64,000 bases of DNA from DASQUK01 sp046726215 (GCA_046726215.1 JBKPAA010000017.1:1-64000), one strand, 5' to 3'; numbered from the stretch's first letter, positions 8,105-17,024 are shown. Notes: generated by a model from the letters alone, not told the origin. Program-made: numbers and translations.

Positions 8105-9925
8105 ATGGCCTTGCGAGCGGACCGACCATGGGTGCGCGTGGCGCTCGCCGCGGTCGCGTTCGCGGGCGCCGCGGTCGCGGTGTTCGGGGTGCTGTCGCCG
8201 CCCGAGCGCTGCCCCGCCGTCGACGCTGCCCAGCTGCGGGCGTCCGCAACCGAGACCGTCGACTGGTTCGCGCGCAACCAGCAACCCGACGGCACCTGGC
8301 TGTATCTGTACAACGCCGAGAACGACACGGCAGCCGCGGAGTACAACGTCGTCCGCCACGTGGGGGCCGGCATGGGCCTCTACCAGGCGGCCTCCGCCGG
8401 CATCCCCGGTGCGCTGGAGACCGCCGACCGGGGAACGGCATGGGCGCTCGCGCGGCTGATCGAGCGCGACGGCTGGGCGGCGCCCCAATCACAGGGCGAG
8501 GTCTCGTCGGGTGCGGCGGCGCTGCTCGTCACCGGGCTCGCCGAGCGGCGTGCGGATACCGGCGACCATCGCCACGACGAGCTGCTGGCGCAGCTCGGAA
8601 GGTTCCTCCTGGCCCAGACCGAGCCCTCCGGGGCGGTGCTCGCCCTCTACGACGTCGCCGCCGGGCGTCCCGTGCCCGGCGTGTACTCCAAGTACTACAC
8701 GGGGGAGACCTACTGGGCGTTGGCCCGCCTCCACCGGCTGTTCCCCGACGGGCCCTGGGGCGAAGCGGCCACCCGGGTCGGCGACTACCTCGCCACCAGG
8801 CGCGACGTCGCCGAGGACCTCTGGCCACCCATCCCCGATCACTGGGCCGCCTACGGGCTGGCGGAGACCGTGGGCTTCCCCGACCGGAGCGACCGCCAGC
8901 CGCTCACGGAGGTCGAGCTGGCGTACGCGCGCCGCCAGTCCGGCCTCTTCGGATCGCAGGTGCGGTGGGTGAGCCAGCGATTCGGGCCATGGGGCCTGCT
9001 GGTCAGGGGTCCACACGTCCCCCGTGGCGGCGGCTATGGGGTGCTGGGCGAGGGCCTGACGGGCCTGTGGCGGGTGGCCCAGGCCGACTCCCGCCTCGCC
9101 GACCTGCGCGGCCCGCTGGCCGAGCGGGCAACCTGCATCGCCGGGCTGGCGGTCCAGGAGCAATCCGGCGCCGCCGAGGCGCGTGATTTCCCGGCACCCC
9201 ATCGGGTGCGCGGCGCCTGGTTCCGTGACGGCGAAACGCGCATGGACGACCAGCAGCACGCCCTGGCCGCTCTGCTGCGCACGGTTGCCATCGTCGGTGC
9301 CGCGGGTCCGGGTGACTCGGCAGCCGCCGCCGGCGCCGGGTCGGCGGTGCAGTCGAGCCCGGCGCCGTCGGCATGGCTGTGGTTGGTCGCCCTCGTCGCC
9401 GCGCTCGATCCCGGCAGGGTGGCGCTCGGGCTGCCCCGCCGCGATGGATCTCGGAGAGAGATCGCGCTGGTGGCGGCGATCGGTGGGCTGGCGGGCGGCC
9501 TCGGCGTCTACCTCATGTCGTTGGCGAGCGGGCCGCTCCTCGACGCCATCGACGTCAGCGCGCCGGCGTTCCGCATCGCCGCGGGTGCGGTCGCGGCGGT
9601 CGCCGGTGCGATCGCGCTCGTACGCCCCGTGCCCTCACCCGAGCCGGCGTTGCCCGGTCGGCGCGCGGCCCTGGTGCCCGTCGCCGTGCCGCTCGTGGCC
9701 GGCCCGGCCCTCGTGTTCCTGGCCCTGAGCGCGCACGCCGACCGGGGTGCGGGGGTCGTGGCCCTGGCCCTGGCGATCGCCGTCGCCGTGCTCGCCATCG
9801 TCGCCGCGCGGGTGCGGGTGGACGGCGTCAGCGGCCGCACCCTCCGCTGGGCGACACGGGTGACCGCGGCCGCGGCCGTGGTCGCCGCCGTCTTGCTCGT
9901 CGTCGACGGCGTCTTCGCTGTCTAG
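8105..9925 (+). CDS. Two-part protein: extracytoplasmic alpha/alpha-toroid-like domain plus MarC-like membrane domain
   Basis: A 606-residue protein starting 2 bp after the HTTM gene. An N-terminal helix (about 10-30) leads into about 370 residues of repeated helical motifs (WFARNQQPDGTWLYLY, EYNVVRHVGAGMGLYQA, YYTGETYWALARL, RMDDQQHALAALLR) resembling terpene-cyclase/glycosidase alpha-toroids. From about residue 420 there are five or six helices with blocks matching the MarC family: LDPGRVALGLP in place of NPxGxxP, SAPAFRIAAG (about 485), and VAVPLVAGPAL (about 525). I know no described family with this combination. Function unknown; the operon suggests modification or handling of an envelope substrate. 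Confidence 0.72.
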   Translation: MALRADRPWVRVALAAVAFAGAAVAVFGVLSPPERCPAVDAAQLRASATETVDWFARNQQPDGTWLYLYNAENDTAAAEYNVVRHVGAGMGLYQAASAGIPGALETADRGTAWALARLIERDGWAAPQSQGEVSSGAAALLVTGLAERRADTGDHRHDELLAQLGRFLLAQTEPSGAVLALYDVAAGRPVPGVYSKYYTGETYWALARLHRLFPDGPWGEAATRVGDYLATRRDVAEDLWPPIPDHWAAYGLAETVGFPDRSDRQPLTEVELAYARRQSGLFGSQVRWVSQRFGPWGLLVRGPHVPRGGGYGVLGEGLTGLWRVAQADSRLADLRGPLAERATCIAGLAVQEQSGAAEARDFPAPHRVRGAWFRDGETRMDDQQHALAALLRTVAIVGAAGPGDSAAAAGAGSAVQSSPAPSAWLWLVALVAALDPGRVALGLPRRDGSRREIALVAAIGGLAGGLGVYLMSLASGPLLDAIDVSAPAFRIAAGAVAAVAGAIALVRPVPSPEPALPGRRAALVPVAVPLVAGPALVFLALSAHADRGAGVVALALAIAVAVLAIVAARVRVDGVSGRTLRWATRVTAAAAVVAAVLLVVDGVFAV

Positions 9926-10054
9926 TACAACGGCTACTCGCCCCTGGCGCCCGACGAGACGAACTGGCGCAGCACGCCGAGGGTCATGCGCCGCGCCCCG
10001 GCCCGGCCGTTGATGGTGCGTTTCATGGAGGGACGCTACCCACCTGGGGTCGCG

Positions 10055-10711
10055 TCAAAGCTCGGCCTGGCACCAGACATGGCCCTGGCTGTCGACCACG
10101 GCCACCGACGTGATGCTGTCCGGGTCGATGTCGAGCGTGCCCCCCCAGGACGAGTCGTGCTCGACGTCGAAGGGCACCAGGCGCGGCGGTCGGTGGTCGC
10201 GCTCGATGCGCAGCGAGAAGGTCTCGTGCGGCAGGGCATAGCGTCCGATCTGGTCTCCCCAGCCCGGCAGCGTCATGAACAGCGCCGCCTCGGGTTCACG
10301 GTGCACGAACACCTGCCCGACCACCTCGCCGCCGGGCGTTCGCATCTCGGCTGCCGCCGGGGCGGGGCGCGTCGCCGGGCCGAGGCCCAGCGCCAGGGCG
10401 AGCACCGCGACGCAGGCCGCCAGCGCTAGCACGGCGGCGGCGCGCGGCCTCCTTCGCGGGCGCGGCGCCACGGGACGCGCGACCTCGGTCAGGGATGTCA
10501 GGACCCGCTGTTGGAACCCGAGGGGCGGCTCGGCGGTCGGCGCGAGCATGAGCAGCCGGTCGGCGTCGGCCGCCAGCGTGTCCACGAGCAGCTGGCAGCT
10601 CACGCACCCGTCGAGGTGGGCGATCGCGGCGGCCCGCTCATCGCCGCCGAGGATCTCCAGCGCCAGCTCGGGCGCCACCTCTGCCAGGTCGGTGCAGTCC
10701 ATGGCGGTCAC
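10055..10711 (-). CDS. Zinc-finger anti-sigma factor (RskA-like, membrane-bound)
   Basis: A 218-residue protein with the ZAS motif H-x3-C-x2-C (HLDGCVSC, His32, Cys36, Cys39), one transmembrane helix (about 90-112) and an extracytoplasmic RskA-like domain (about 118-218) ending GHVWCQAEL. GTG 10711 overlaps the sigma stop by 4 bp; ATG 10702 is the alternative. It should hold the adjacent ECF sigma at the membrane until released by redox change or proteolysis. The pairing and domain order match mycobacterial SigK/RskA-type systems. Confidence 0.88.
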   Translation of the reverse strand: MTAMDCTDLAEVAPELALEILGGDERAAAIAHLDGCVSCQLLVDTLAADADRLLMLAPTAEPPLGFQQRVLTSLTEVARPVAPRPRRRPRAAAVLALAACVAVLALALGLGPATRPAPAAAEMRTPGGEVVGQVFVHREPEAALFMTLPGWGDQIGRYALPHETFSLRIERDHRPPRLVPFDVEHDSSWGGTLDIDPDSITSVAVVDSQGHVWCQAEL

Positions 10712-11259
10712 GGCGACACCCCGGCGAACAGATCACGCAGCTTGGCGAGGGCGAGCCGGAGCCGGGTCTTCACCGTGCCGAGCGGGAGGTCCCAGGCCTC
10801 GCTGATCTCCCGGGTGGTGAATCCGTAGTACGCCGCCGCCATGAGGGTCTCGCGTTGCTCTGTGGGGAGCGCCCGCAGGCCATCGGCGATCGCATCGAGG
10901 TCGCCGAGCGGGCTCACCACGTCGGCGTCGCCCGCCATGTCGTCCGTCGCCCCTGCGAGGTCGACCGCCACGTGGTCGAGCCGGCGCTGGCTGGTCCGCA
11001 CGTAGTCGAGGGCGGCGTTACGGGTGATGCGGAGGAGCCAGGCGGTGACCGAGCCCCGGCGCGGGTCGTAGCTGGCGCCGTACCGCCAGGCCCGCAGGAA
11101 GGCGTCTTGCGCCACCTCCTGGGCGGCCATCGGGTCGCGGGTGATGGCCCGTGCGAGCCCGTACACGCGATCCTGGAATCGGCCGAGGAACACCCGCGCG
11201 ACGTCGGGGTCACCGGTGGTGAAGCCGGCTACCAGAGCCTCGTCGGACGCGTTCCACAC
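10708..11259 (-). CDS. ECF RNA polymerase sigma factor (SigK-like)
   Basis: A 183-residue ECF sigma with region 2 (FQDRVYGLARAITRD, AQEVAQDAFLRAW, YDPRRGSVTAWL) and region 4 (LPTEQRETLMAAAYYGF, LPLGTVKTRLRLAL). The frame is open far upstream, but the ECF fold begins at GTG 11259, and extending further would cross the divergent gene. It is translationally coupled to the anti-sigma gene. The divergent membrane protein and the following lipoprotein are likely targets, but I could not find a convincing ECF promoter in the 82-bp intergenic space. Confidence 0.87.
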   Translation of the reverse strand: MWNASDEALVAGFTTGDPDVARVFLGRFQDRVYGLARAITRDPMAAQEVAQDAFLRAWRYGASYDPRRGSVTAWLLRITRNAALDYVRTSQRRLDHVAVDLAGATDDMAGDADVVSPLGDLDAIADGLRALPTEQRETLMAAAYYGFTTREISEAWDLPLGTVKTRLRLALAKLRDLFAGVSP

Positions 11260-11341
11260 ACTGTTATCTACCGCCGGCAGGGCACGCGGAGATCTATTTC
11301 CCGCGAGATCCCATCCGCGGCGCGGGCCGGTAGTTCCAGGT

Positions 11342-11824
11342 ATGCAGACGCACACCGGCCCCGCCACCCTCCAGGTTCCCCCCGCCCACGCCGAACGGCC
11401 GCGCTGGGGCTGGCTGGTCGCCCGTGGCCTCGGTGCCGTGGCCGTCCTGGCGGTGGGCGCCATCCACCTCCAGCAGTACAACGGCGCCTACTCCGCCATC
11501 CCGACGATCGGGACGCTGTTCGTCGTCAACTTCGTGGTCGCGGCCCTCGTCGGTCTCGCACTGCTGTCGCCGCTCGAGCACGTCACCGGCCGGTGGGGTG
11601 GCCCCGTGGTGGCACTCGTCACGGCGGGTGGGATCGCCCTGGCGGGCGTCTCGTTCGTGCTGCTGCTCGTCAGCGAGCGGACACCGCTGTTCGGGTTCCA
11701 GGAGCCGGGCTACGACCCGTCGGCGATCGCCCTCTCCCGCGAGACCGAAATCGCCGCCGTGGCGTTGCTGAGCGCCTCATTGGTCGCGCGGTTCGCGACC
11801 AGGGGCCCGAAGGTCCGGTGGTAG
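11342..11824 (+). CDS. Four-helix membrane protein, divergent from sigma gene
   Basis: A 160-residue protein with four hydrophobic segments (about 24-42, 55-76, 84-108 and 135-152) and an EPGYDPSAIALSRE loop before the last helix. It resembles the small DoxX-sized integral membrane proteins often found beside SigK-like ECF loci, but I cannot assign a family. ATG 11342 is the only sensible start. Its divergence from the sigma/anti-sigma operon and its 73-bp distance to the COG4315 lipoprotein gene suggest that all belong to one envelope-stress regulon. Confidence 0.72.
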   Translation: MQTHTGPATLQVPPAHAERPRWGWLVARGLGAVAVLAVGAIHLQQYNGAYSAIPTIGTLFVVNFVVAALVGLALLSPLEHVTGRWGGPVVALVTAGGIALAGVSFVLLLVSERTPLFGFQEPGYDPSAIALSRETEIAAVALLSASLVARFATRGPKVRW

Positions 11825-11897
11825 CCGCAAGCGACCGCGCCGTGTCGGGGGGCCACGCCAAGGTCGAGCCGAAGCCCCCCAACCAAGGAGACACGAC

Positions 11898-12437
11898 ATG
11901 AGACGACTATCCACATCCGCGGCCATCGTCGCCGGTGCGCTGGCGCTCGCCGCCTGCGGCTCGAGTGGCGGCAGCAGCGGCAACTCGTCGTCGGCGACCC
12001 CGGCGCAGGGCTCCGACACGGTGTCCGTCGAGCACGTCGACGGCGTCGGCGACGTCCTCGTCGACAAGAGCGGAATGGCGCTGTACACCCCCCAGCAGGA
12101 GGCGAAGGGCAAGGTGCTCTGCACCGGCGCCTGTGAGTCGTTCTGGAAGCCCCTGCAGCCCGGCACCGGCACCCCCACCGCGGCGGCCGGCGTCGCCGAC
12201 CTGGCAGTGATCATGCGCCCCGACGGCAGCCAGCAGGTCACCGACGACGGCAAGCCCCTCTACACCTTCTCCGAGGACTCGCAAGGCAAGGTCACCGGCA
12301 ACAACTTCACCGACGACTTCGCGGGTCAGCAATTCACCTGGCACGTGGTGCTGTCGGACAAGGCGGCCACCGGCTCGTCCGGCGGCGGGACCCCCAGCAC
12401 CACCAACAGCAATTCCGGGTCCAACGACGGCTACTGA
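11898..12437 (+). CDS. Lipoprotein with COG4315 secreted repeats (PF03640)
   Basis: A 179-residue lipoprotein: signal peptide ending in the lipobox ALAAC (Cys20), Ser/Gly linker, then two copies of the secreted repeat (GDVLVDKSGMALYTPQQE with CTGAC and a Trp, and the second copy with GKPLYTFSEDSQGKV). The family is of unknown function and common beside redox or sigma genes in actinobacteria. The C-terminus is a Ser/Thr/Asn-rich tail. ATG 11898 follows AAGGAG. A paralogue with a similar layout lies at 22567-23091. Confidence 0.85.
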   Translation: MRRLSTSAAIVAGALALAACGSSGGSSGNSSSATPAQGSDTVSVEHVDGVGDVLVDKSGMALYTPQQEAKGKVLCTGACESFWKPLQPGTGTPTAAAGVADLAVIMRPDGSQQVTDDGKPLYTFSEDSQGKVTGNNFTDDFAGQQFTWHVVLSDKAATGSSGGGTPSTTNSNSGSNDGY

Positions 12438-12472
12438 TCCCGCGGGCCTACACCGGGTCCCGTCGTTGCGGC

Positions 12473-12517
12473 TCCTGGCGCCGAAATGGTTCCTCGGCAA
12501 CCAATTCGGCGCCAGGA
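12473..12517. repeat. Long inverted repeat / hairpin in intergenic space
   Basis: Two 19-base arms (12473-12491 and 12499-12517) are complementary at 18 of 19 positions around a 7-base loop (CCTCGGC). There is no run of T on either side, so it is not a canonical intrinsic terminator. It lies 36 bp after the lipoprotein stop and 106 bp before the amidohydrolase start. It could be a Rho-independent-like stop for GC-rich hosts, an mRNA stabiliser, or one copy of a dispersed palindromic repeat. I see no second copy in this window. Confidence 0.75.
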
Positions 12518-12622
12518 ACCGGGGGATCGCGGGGCTGGCGCGCGGTCCGTATCTGAGTGGGGTCAGATTGTGCCCGGCTAGAGTACGGATCGCCTCAGGT
12601 TTTCCTTCGGTGGGGGGTGGCG

Positions 12623-13855
12623 ATGTCTCGCAAGATCGACTACCTGGTCTTCGACGCCGACAATCACATGTACGAGACGACCGAGGCGTTCACGAAGTAC
12701 CTGCCGGACGACTACAAGCACGTCGTCAAGTACGTCGAGGTCGACGGGCGGACCAAGATCGCACTGAACAACAAGATCAGCGAGTACATCCCGAACCCCA
12801 CGTTCAACGTGGTCGCACCGCCCGGGGCGCAGGAGCTCGAGTTCAAGCTGAAGAATCCCTCGTCGAAGACCGGCGCCAGCGAAGGGGACATCGAGCTGTC
12901 GCCCCCACCCAAGTACATCCGCTCGCTGCCGGCCTTCTTCAACCCCGAGGACCGCATCGTCCTCATGGACGAGCTCAGCATCGACAGGGCCATGATGTGG
13001 CCGACGTTGGCCAGCCTGCTCGAGGAGCGGCTGGCGGACGACCCCAGGGCCACGCATGCCGTCATCCACGCGCTGAACCGGTGGATGCACGAGCATTGGA
13101 CGTTCGACTTCGAGGGCCGCATATTCCCGACGCCGATCGTCACCCTGCCGATCCTGGACCAGGCCCTCCGTGAGCTCGACTGGGTGCTCGAGCAGGGCGC
13201 CCGCGCCATCCTCGTCCGGCCCGCCCCGGTGCCCGACTACAACGGGCGCCGGCGCTCGTTCGCGCTCGAGGAGTTCGACCCGTTCTGGGAGCGAGTGCAG
13301 GCGTCGGGCGTGCTCGTGGGCATGCACGCCTCCGACAGTGGCTTCCAGCGCTACCTCAACGAGTGGGAAGGCCACGACAGCGAGTTCCTGCCCTTCGAGC
13401 GCAAGCGGTCCGCCTTTGGGGCCATCCTCGCCGCCGACCACCGGACGATCAGCGATGTGGTCGCCTCCATCATCGGGCACGGCCTGTCCACACGCTTCCC
13501 CGGTCTCCGCTTCATGCCCGTGGAGAACGGCAGCGCCTGGGTGCGGCCCCTCGTTCACAAGCTCGAGCGGCTCTACGAGCGGTCGCCCCGGCTGTTCGAC
13601 GAGGACCCGATGGTGGTGTTCAAGCGGTCCATCTTCGTTCACCCGTTCCACGAGGAGGACACCGTCGGCCTCGTGGGGCTGCTCGGAGCGGACAACGTCG
13701 TGTTCGGCTCCGACTACCCGCACCCGGAGGGCCTGTTCGACCCGGTGACCTTCGTCGACGAGCTCGACGGGCTGCCCGAGGAGGACAAGCGCAAGGTGAT
13801 GGGTGCGAACCTCGCGAGGCTCATGGGCGTCGATCCCGTGGCCAAGGCCGCCTGA
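12623..13855 (+). CDS. Amidohydrolase family 2 (COG2159) metal-dependent hydrolase
   Basis: A 410-residue TIM-barrel hydrolase of the amidohydrolase_2/ACMSD type. It starts with the metal-site region FDADNHMYET (the DxDxH variant), has GMHASDSG mid-protein and the C-terminal VVFGSDYPHPEG that carries the catalytic Asp. ATG 12623 follows GGGGGGTGG; in-frame codons further upstream lack a start site. It is 24 bp from an SDR and 700 bp from an MFS transporter on the same strand, so a short catabolic operon is likely (decarboxylation or hydrolysis of a cyclic acid). Confidence 0.85.
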   Translation: MSRKIDYLVFDADNHMYETTEAFTKYLPDDYKHVVKYVEVDGRTKIALNNKISEYIPNPTFNVVAPPGAQELEFKLKNPSSKTGASEGDIELSPPPKYIRSLPAFFNPEDRIVLMDELSIDRAMMWPTLASLLEERLADDPRATHAVIHALNRWMHEHWTFDFEGRIFPTPIVTLPILDQALRELDWVLEQGARAILVRPAPVPDYNGRRRSFALEEFDPFWERVQASGVLVGMHASDSGFQRYLNEWEGHDSEFLPFERKRSAFGAILAADHRTISDVVASIIGHGLSTRFPGLRFMPVENGSAWVRPLVHKLERLYERSPRLFDEDPMVVFKRSIFVHPFHEEDTVGLVGLLGADNVVFGSDYPHPEGLFDPVTFVDELDGLPEEDKRKVMGANLARLMGVDPVAKAA

Positions 13856-13879
13856 CGATCGTCGATAAGGGGGGTCCCG

Positions 13880-14764
13880 GTGGACCACGTCGAGCTCATG
13901 GCCCTGGCGCGCGATGTCGAGAGCATCGCCATCGATCCGGCCGACATCATGCTCACCGGCCAGGTCGCAATCGTGACGGGGGGTGGCGGGGGCATCGGCC
14001 AAGGCGTCGCCCTGGGCCTGGCCCGCTTCGGTGCCGATGTCGCCGTGCTCGACGTGGTGCCCGAGCGCTGCGCGGCGACGCAGACGGCGATCGAGCGCCT
14101 CGGGCGACGCGGGCTCGGGATCGCCGGCGACGTCATGGATGCCGACCAGATCCGTGCCGCGGTGTCCGGCACGCTCGAGCGCTTCGGCCGCATCGACATC
14201 CTGGTGAACAACGCCGGCGGCGTGCGGGGCGGGCCGTTCCTGACCATGCCCGAGCGCAGCATGCGCCGGCACGTGGACATCAACCTGATGAGCATGTTGG
14301 TGGCCACGCAGGAGGTTGCCCGGGCCATGGTCGACGGCCGCAACGGCGGCTCGATCGTCAACGTCGCCAGCATCGAGGCCTTTCGTGCCGCTCCCATGTT
14401 CGCGGTGTACGCCGCCTGCAAGGCCGGCATGGTCAGCTTCACCCGCACCATGGCCCTCGAGCTGTCCGAGCACGGCATCAGGGTGAACGGCATCGCCCCC
14501 GACCACACCGTGACGCCCGGCCTCCGGGGCAATCGCACCGGGCCCGTCGACCCGAGCACGTGGGCGGACTCGTCCGCCGCGTGGTCCAAGGTCGTGCCCC
14601 TCGGCCGGGAGGGTCTCGTCGAGGAGTGCGCCAGCACCGTGGTGTGGCTGTGCTCAAAGATGTCCGACTACGTCACCGGCGACACGATCCACGTCGACGG
14701 CGGCACGTGGGCCTCTTCCGGATGGCTGCGCCGCCACGAGGGTGGCTGGACGCTCGGACTCTGA
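13880..14764 (+). CDS. SDR family oxidoreductase
   Basis: A 294-residue classical SDR with a 25-residue N-terminal extension, then TGGGGGIGQG (cofactor loop), Asp after strand 2 (VAVLDVV, NAD preference), NNAGG, the catalytic Ser in VNVASIEAF, YAACK and the C-terminal TGDTIHVDGG. GTG 13880 follows a GGGGGG stretch. It lies between the amidohydrolase and the MFS gene, all in the same direction with gaps under 30 bp, so it is very likely in the same transcript. Confidence 0.87.
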   Translation: MDHVELMALARDVESIAIDPADIMLTGQVAIVTGGGGGIGQGVALGLARFGADVAVLDVVPERCAATQTAIERLGRRGLGIAGDVMDADQIRAAVSGTLERFGRIDILVNNAGGVRGGPFLTMPERSMRRHVDINLMSMLVATQEVARAMVDGRNGGSIVNVASIEAFRAAPMFAVYAACKAGMVSFTRTMALELSEHGIRVNGIAPDHTVTPGLRGNRTGPVDPSTWADSSAAWSKVVPLGREGLVEECASTVVWLCSKMSDYVTGDTIHVDGGTWASSGWLRRHEGGWTLGL

Positions 14765-14792
14765 GGCCTCGGGAACTGGTCCCTGACCCACC

Positions 14793-16088
14793 ATGACCCG
14801 GCTCCTGGAGGCCGTTCGCCGCCTGCGTGAGAACGAGGCCCTGCTCGTCATCTGTCTGGCGACCGTGGTGGTGATGGCGTGCCAGGGCATCATTGCGCCC
14901 AACCTCGCGCTGTTCGCCGAGAGCTTCGGCGTCACCACGGCGCTCATCGGCGTGGCCGTCGCGGCATTCGGCCTGGGCCGCCTCGTCATGAACGTGCCGC
15001 TGGGTGTGGCCGCCGATCGCCACGGTCGCCGGCTCGTCCTCGTCGGCGGGCCCGTCGTGATCTCGCTGAGCATGTTCGGCTGCGCGTTGTCACCCAACAT
15101 CGTCGTGTTCCTGATCTGGCGGCTCGTGTGCGGCACGGGGTCGGCCATGTACATGACGGGCGCCCAGATCTTCCTGGCCGACATCTCCACGCCGCTGAAC
15201 CGGGCCAAGAACATCGCCACCAACCAGGCTGCCCTGTTCATTGGCGTGTCGATCGGGCCCGTCATCGGCGGGTTCCTCGCCGAATGGTTCGGGTTGAGGG
15301 CGCCGTTCGTCGTGGTCGGCGTGCTCGTGCTCTTCGCGGCCCTGCATGCCTGGCTACGCCTCCCCGAGACCCGTCCGCAGGGGCCGCGTCCGCCCGGCGG
15401 CGATGACAACGACAACGCCGTCGCCCAGGGCGCCGTGCCCGGCGAGCGCCCTCTGCGCCAGCTCCTGTTGTCGCCGAGCTTCCTGGCCGTGTCGTGGGTC
15501 GGGTTCGCCATCTTCATGGCCCGAACGGCCGGACAACAGACGCTCCTGCCACTTCATGGTGCCAACGAGCTCGGGCTGTCGTCCGGTCAACTGGGTCTCG
15601 TCTTCACGATGATGGCGCTGGTCAACCTCGTCGGGCTACCGCCCTCGGCGCTGATCGCCGATCGCTTCGGCCGCAAGTGGGCGATCGTTCCCAGCGGGGT
15701 CGTCGCCGCCGCTGGGCTCGTGTGGCTCGGCGCCTCGGACTCCGTCCTCGTGTTCGTCCTGGCCGCGTCCCTGTACTCGGCCGGGTCGGCGATCGGCGGC
15801 CCGGCGCCGGCGGCCTACGCCGTCGACGTCGCGCCGCCCCACCTGCGAGGCACGACGCTCGGCCTGTTCCGAGCGATGAGCGACCTCGGAATCGTCGTCG
15901 GCCCCGTGGTCGTGGCGGTGATCGCCGACCGCACGTCCGTCTCGATCGGCCTGGCGGTGACGGGGATCGTGGTGGCCGTCGCCAGCGTCGCGTTCGGGCT
16001 GGTGGCGACCGAGACCGTGCGCCGCCGCCGCGGTGAGGCGGGTGACCTGTATGCCGTCAGGTCGGCGGCGGATGCAGGCGTCGCCTGA
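14793..16088 (+). CDS. MFS transporter
   Basis: A 431-residue major facilitator protein with 12 hydrophobic segments. The conserved loop 2-3 motif is present as GVAADRHGRRLVLVGG and repeated in the second half as ALIADRFGRKWAIVP. The central cytoplasmic loop (about 195-220) is Pro/Asp/Asn-rich. ATG 14793 is 28 bp after the SDR. The likely role is uptake or efflux of the substrate handled by the upstream amidohydrolase and SDR. Confidence 0.88.
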   Translation: MTRLLEAVRRLRENEALLVICLATVVVMACQGIIAPNLALFAESFGVTTALIGVAVAAFGLGRLVMNVPLGVAADRHGRRLVLVGGPVVISLSMFGCALSPNIVVFLIWRLVCGTGSAMYMTGAQIFLADISTPLNRAKNIATNQAALFIGVSIGPVIGGFLAEWFGLRAPFVVVGVLVLFAALHAWLRLPETRPQGPRPPGGDDNDNAVAQGAVPGERPLRQLLLSPSFLAVSWVGFAIFMARTAGQQTLLPLHGANELGLSSGQLGLVFTMMALVNLVGLPPSALIADRFGRKWAIVPSGVVAAAGLVWLGASDSVLVFVLAASLYSAGSAIGGPAPAAYAVDVAPPHLRGTTLGLFRAMSDLGIVVGPVVVAVIADRTSVSIGLAVTGIVVAVASVAFGLVATETVRRRRGEAGDLYAVRSAADAGVA

Positions 16089-16114
16089 ACGACGACCGGC
16101 ACGTGAGGCGACGG

Positions 16115-16951
16115 TCACCCGCCGAGGAGGTTCTCCCTCAAGGCCGCGAGCGTGTCCTCTGCTACGCCGCTGGCCAGGAGGAATGCCCGGACCGATCCGT
16201 GCTCCGCCCGTATCCAGGCGAGCAGCGTGGGGATGGCCTCGGGGTGCATCTCGCGGACGGTCGCGGGCAGGCCCGCGAGGAATTCGTAGTAGTCGGGCTC
16301 GTGGGCCTGCAGGTAGGCGCTGCGCGCCGCCCGCGACTCGCCCGTCATCAAGTAGTCGTGGACGATGTCGTCGTCCCGCACGCCGATCGCGCCGAGGACG
16401 ATGGCGGCCAGGATGCCGGTGCGGTCCTTGCCGGCGGTGCAGTGGAACACCGCCGGAAGGGCGCCCGGATCGGCGAGCAGGCCGACGGCGTCGGCGATCG
16501 CCCGCCGACCCTCGTCGGCCATGGAGATGTAGCCCTCGCCCGTCGGCCGCGGCCGGGCGTCGGGCCACGCCTGGATCGGGCGTTGGGGGCCGCCCACCAC
16601 GTCGATAATGGGCACGTGGTGCACGATCGGCGCGCCGCCGGCGTGCCGGAAGCGCCCGTGCTCCTCGAGCTCGTGCTGGGAGCGAAGGTCGATGATCGAC
16701 CGCAGCCCCAGCTCGAGGAACACGTCGAGGTCCTCACCGTCCAGTCGATGCAGGGTGTCGGCGCGGTACAGCGTCCTCCAGCGCACCCGCCGGCCGTCGT
16801 CGGTGTCGTAGCCGCCGAGATCGCGGAAGTTGAAGCACGCATCGAACCGGACCAGGCGCTCGGCGAACGTCGTCACGACCGTCACGCTACCGACGGCGGG
16901 TGATCCGGGGTCGAAGGCAGCATGAACGTCCGGTTGCCGGGTCGCCGTCAT
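16115..16951 (-). CDS. Tyrosine/serine protein phosphatase (DSP, PF13350)
   Basis: A 278-residue phosphatase of the bacterial PtpB/Siw14-like group. It has FNFRDLGGY at the N-terminus, the YRADTLHRL segment, and the P-loop HCTAGKDRTG (nucleophile Cys, invariant Arg) with the KDR variation typical for lipid/tyrosine phosphatases of this family. ATG 16951 follows GGAGACC. An open frame extends to 17002, but the ribosome site favours 16951. It is convergent with the MFS gene and divergent from the epoxide hydrolase. Confidence 0.86.
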   Translation of the reverse strand: MTATRQPDVHAAFDPGSPAVGSVTVVTTFAERLVRFDACFNFRDLGGYDTDDGRRVRWRTLYRADTLHRLDGEDLDVFLELGLRSIIDLRSQHELEEHGRFRHAGGAPIVHHVPIIDVVGGPQRPIQAWPDARPRPTGEGYISMADEGRRAIADAVGLLADPGALPAVFHCTAGKDRTGILAAIVLGAIGVRDDDIVHDYLMTGESRAARSAYLQAHEPDYYEFLAGLPATVREMHPEAIPTLLAWIRAEHGSVRAFLLASGVAEDTLAALRENLLGG

Positions 16952-17024
16952 TTGGTCTCCGTCCAGGTAAGCCCATGCGCCGGCGCGTAAGCTGCCGCCC
17001 ACCGGACGGGCGGAACGAGGCGCG

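Noticed and set aside
9934..10026. 30-codon minus-strand reading frame after the anti-sigma gene
   Set aside because: It starts with ATG but has no proper ribosome site and no recognisable sequence; too little support to call a gene.
11260..11341. CCATCC and GGAAC elements as ECF promoter between the SigK-like operon and the membrane protein
   Set aside because: CCATCC on the plus strand and GGAAC on the minus strand are present, but neither has a matching -10 at a fitting distance.
12578..14506. Long minus-strand open frame opposite the amidohydrolase and SDR
   Set aside because: Antisense shadow of two well-supported plus-strand genes; no recognisable domain.
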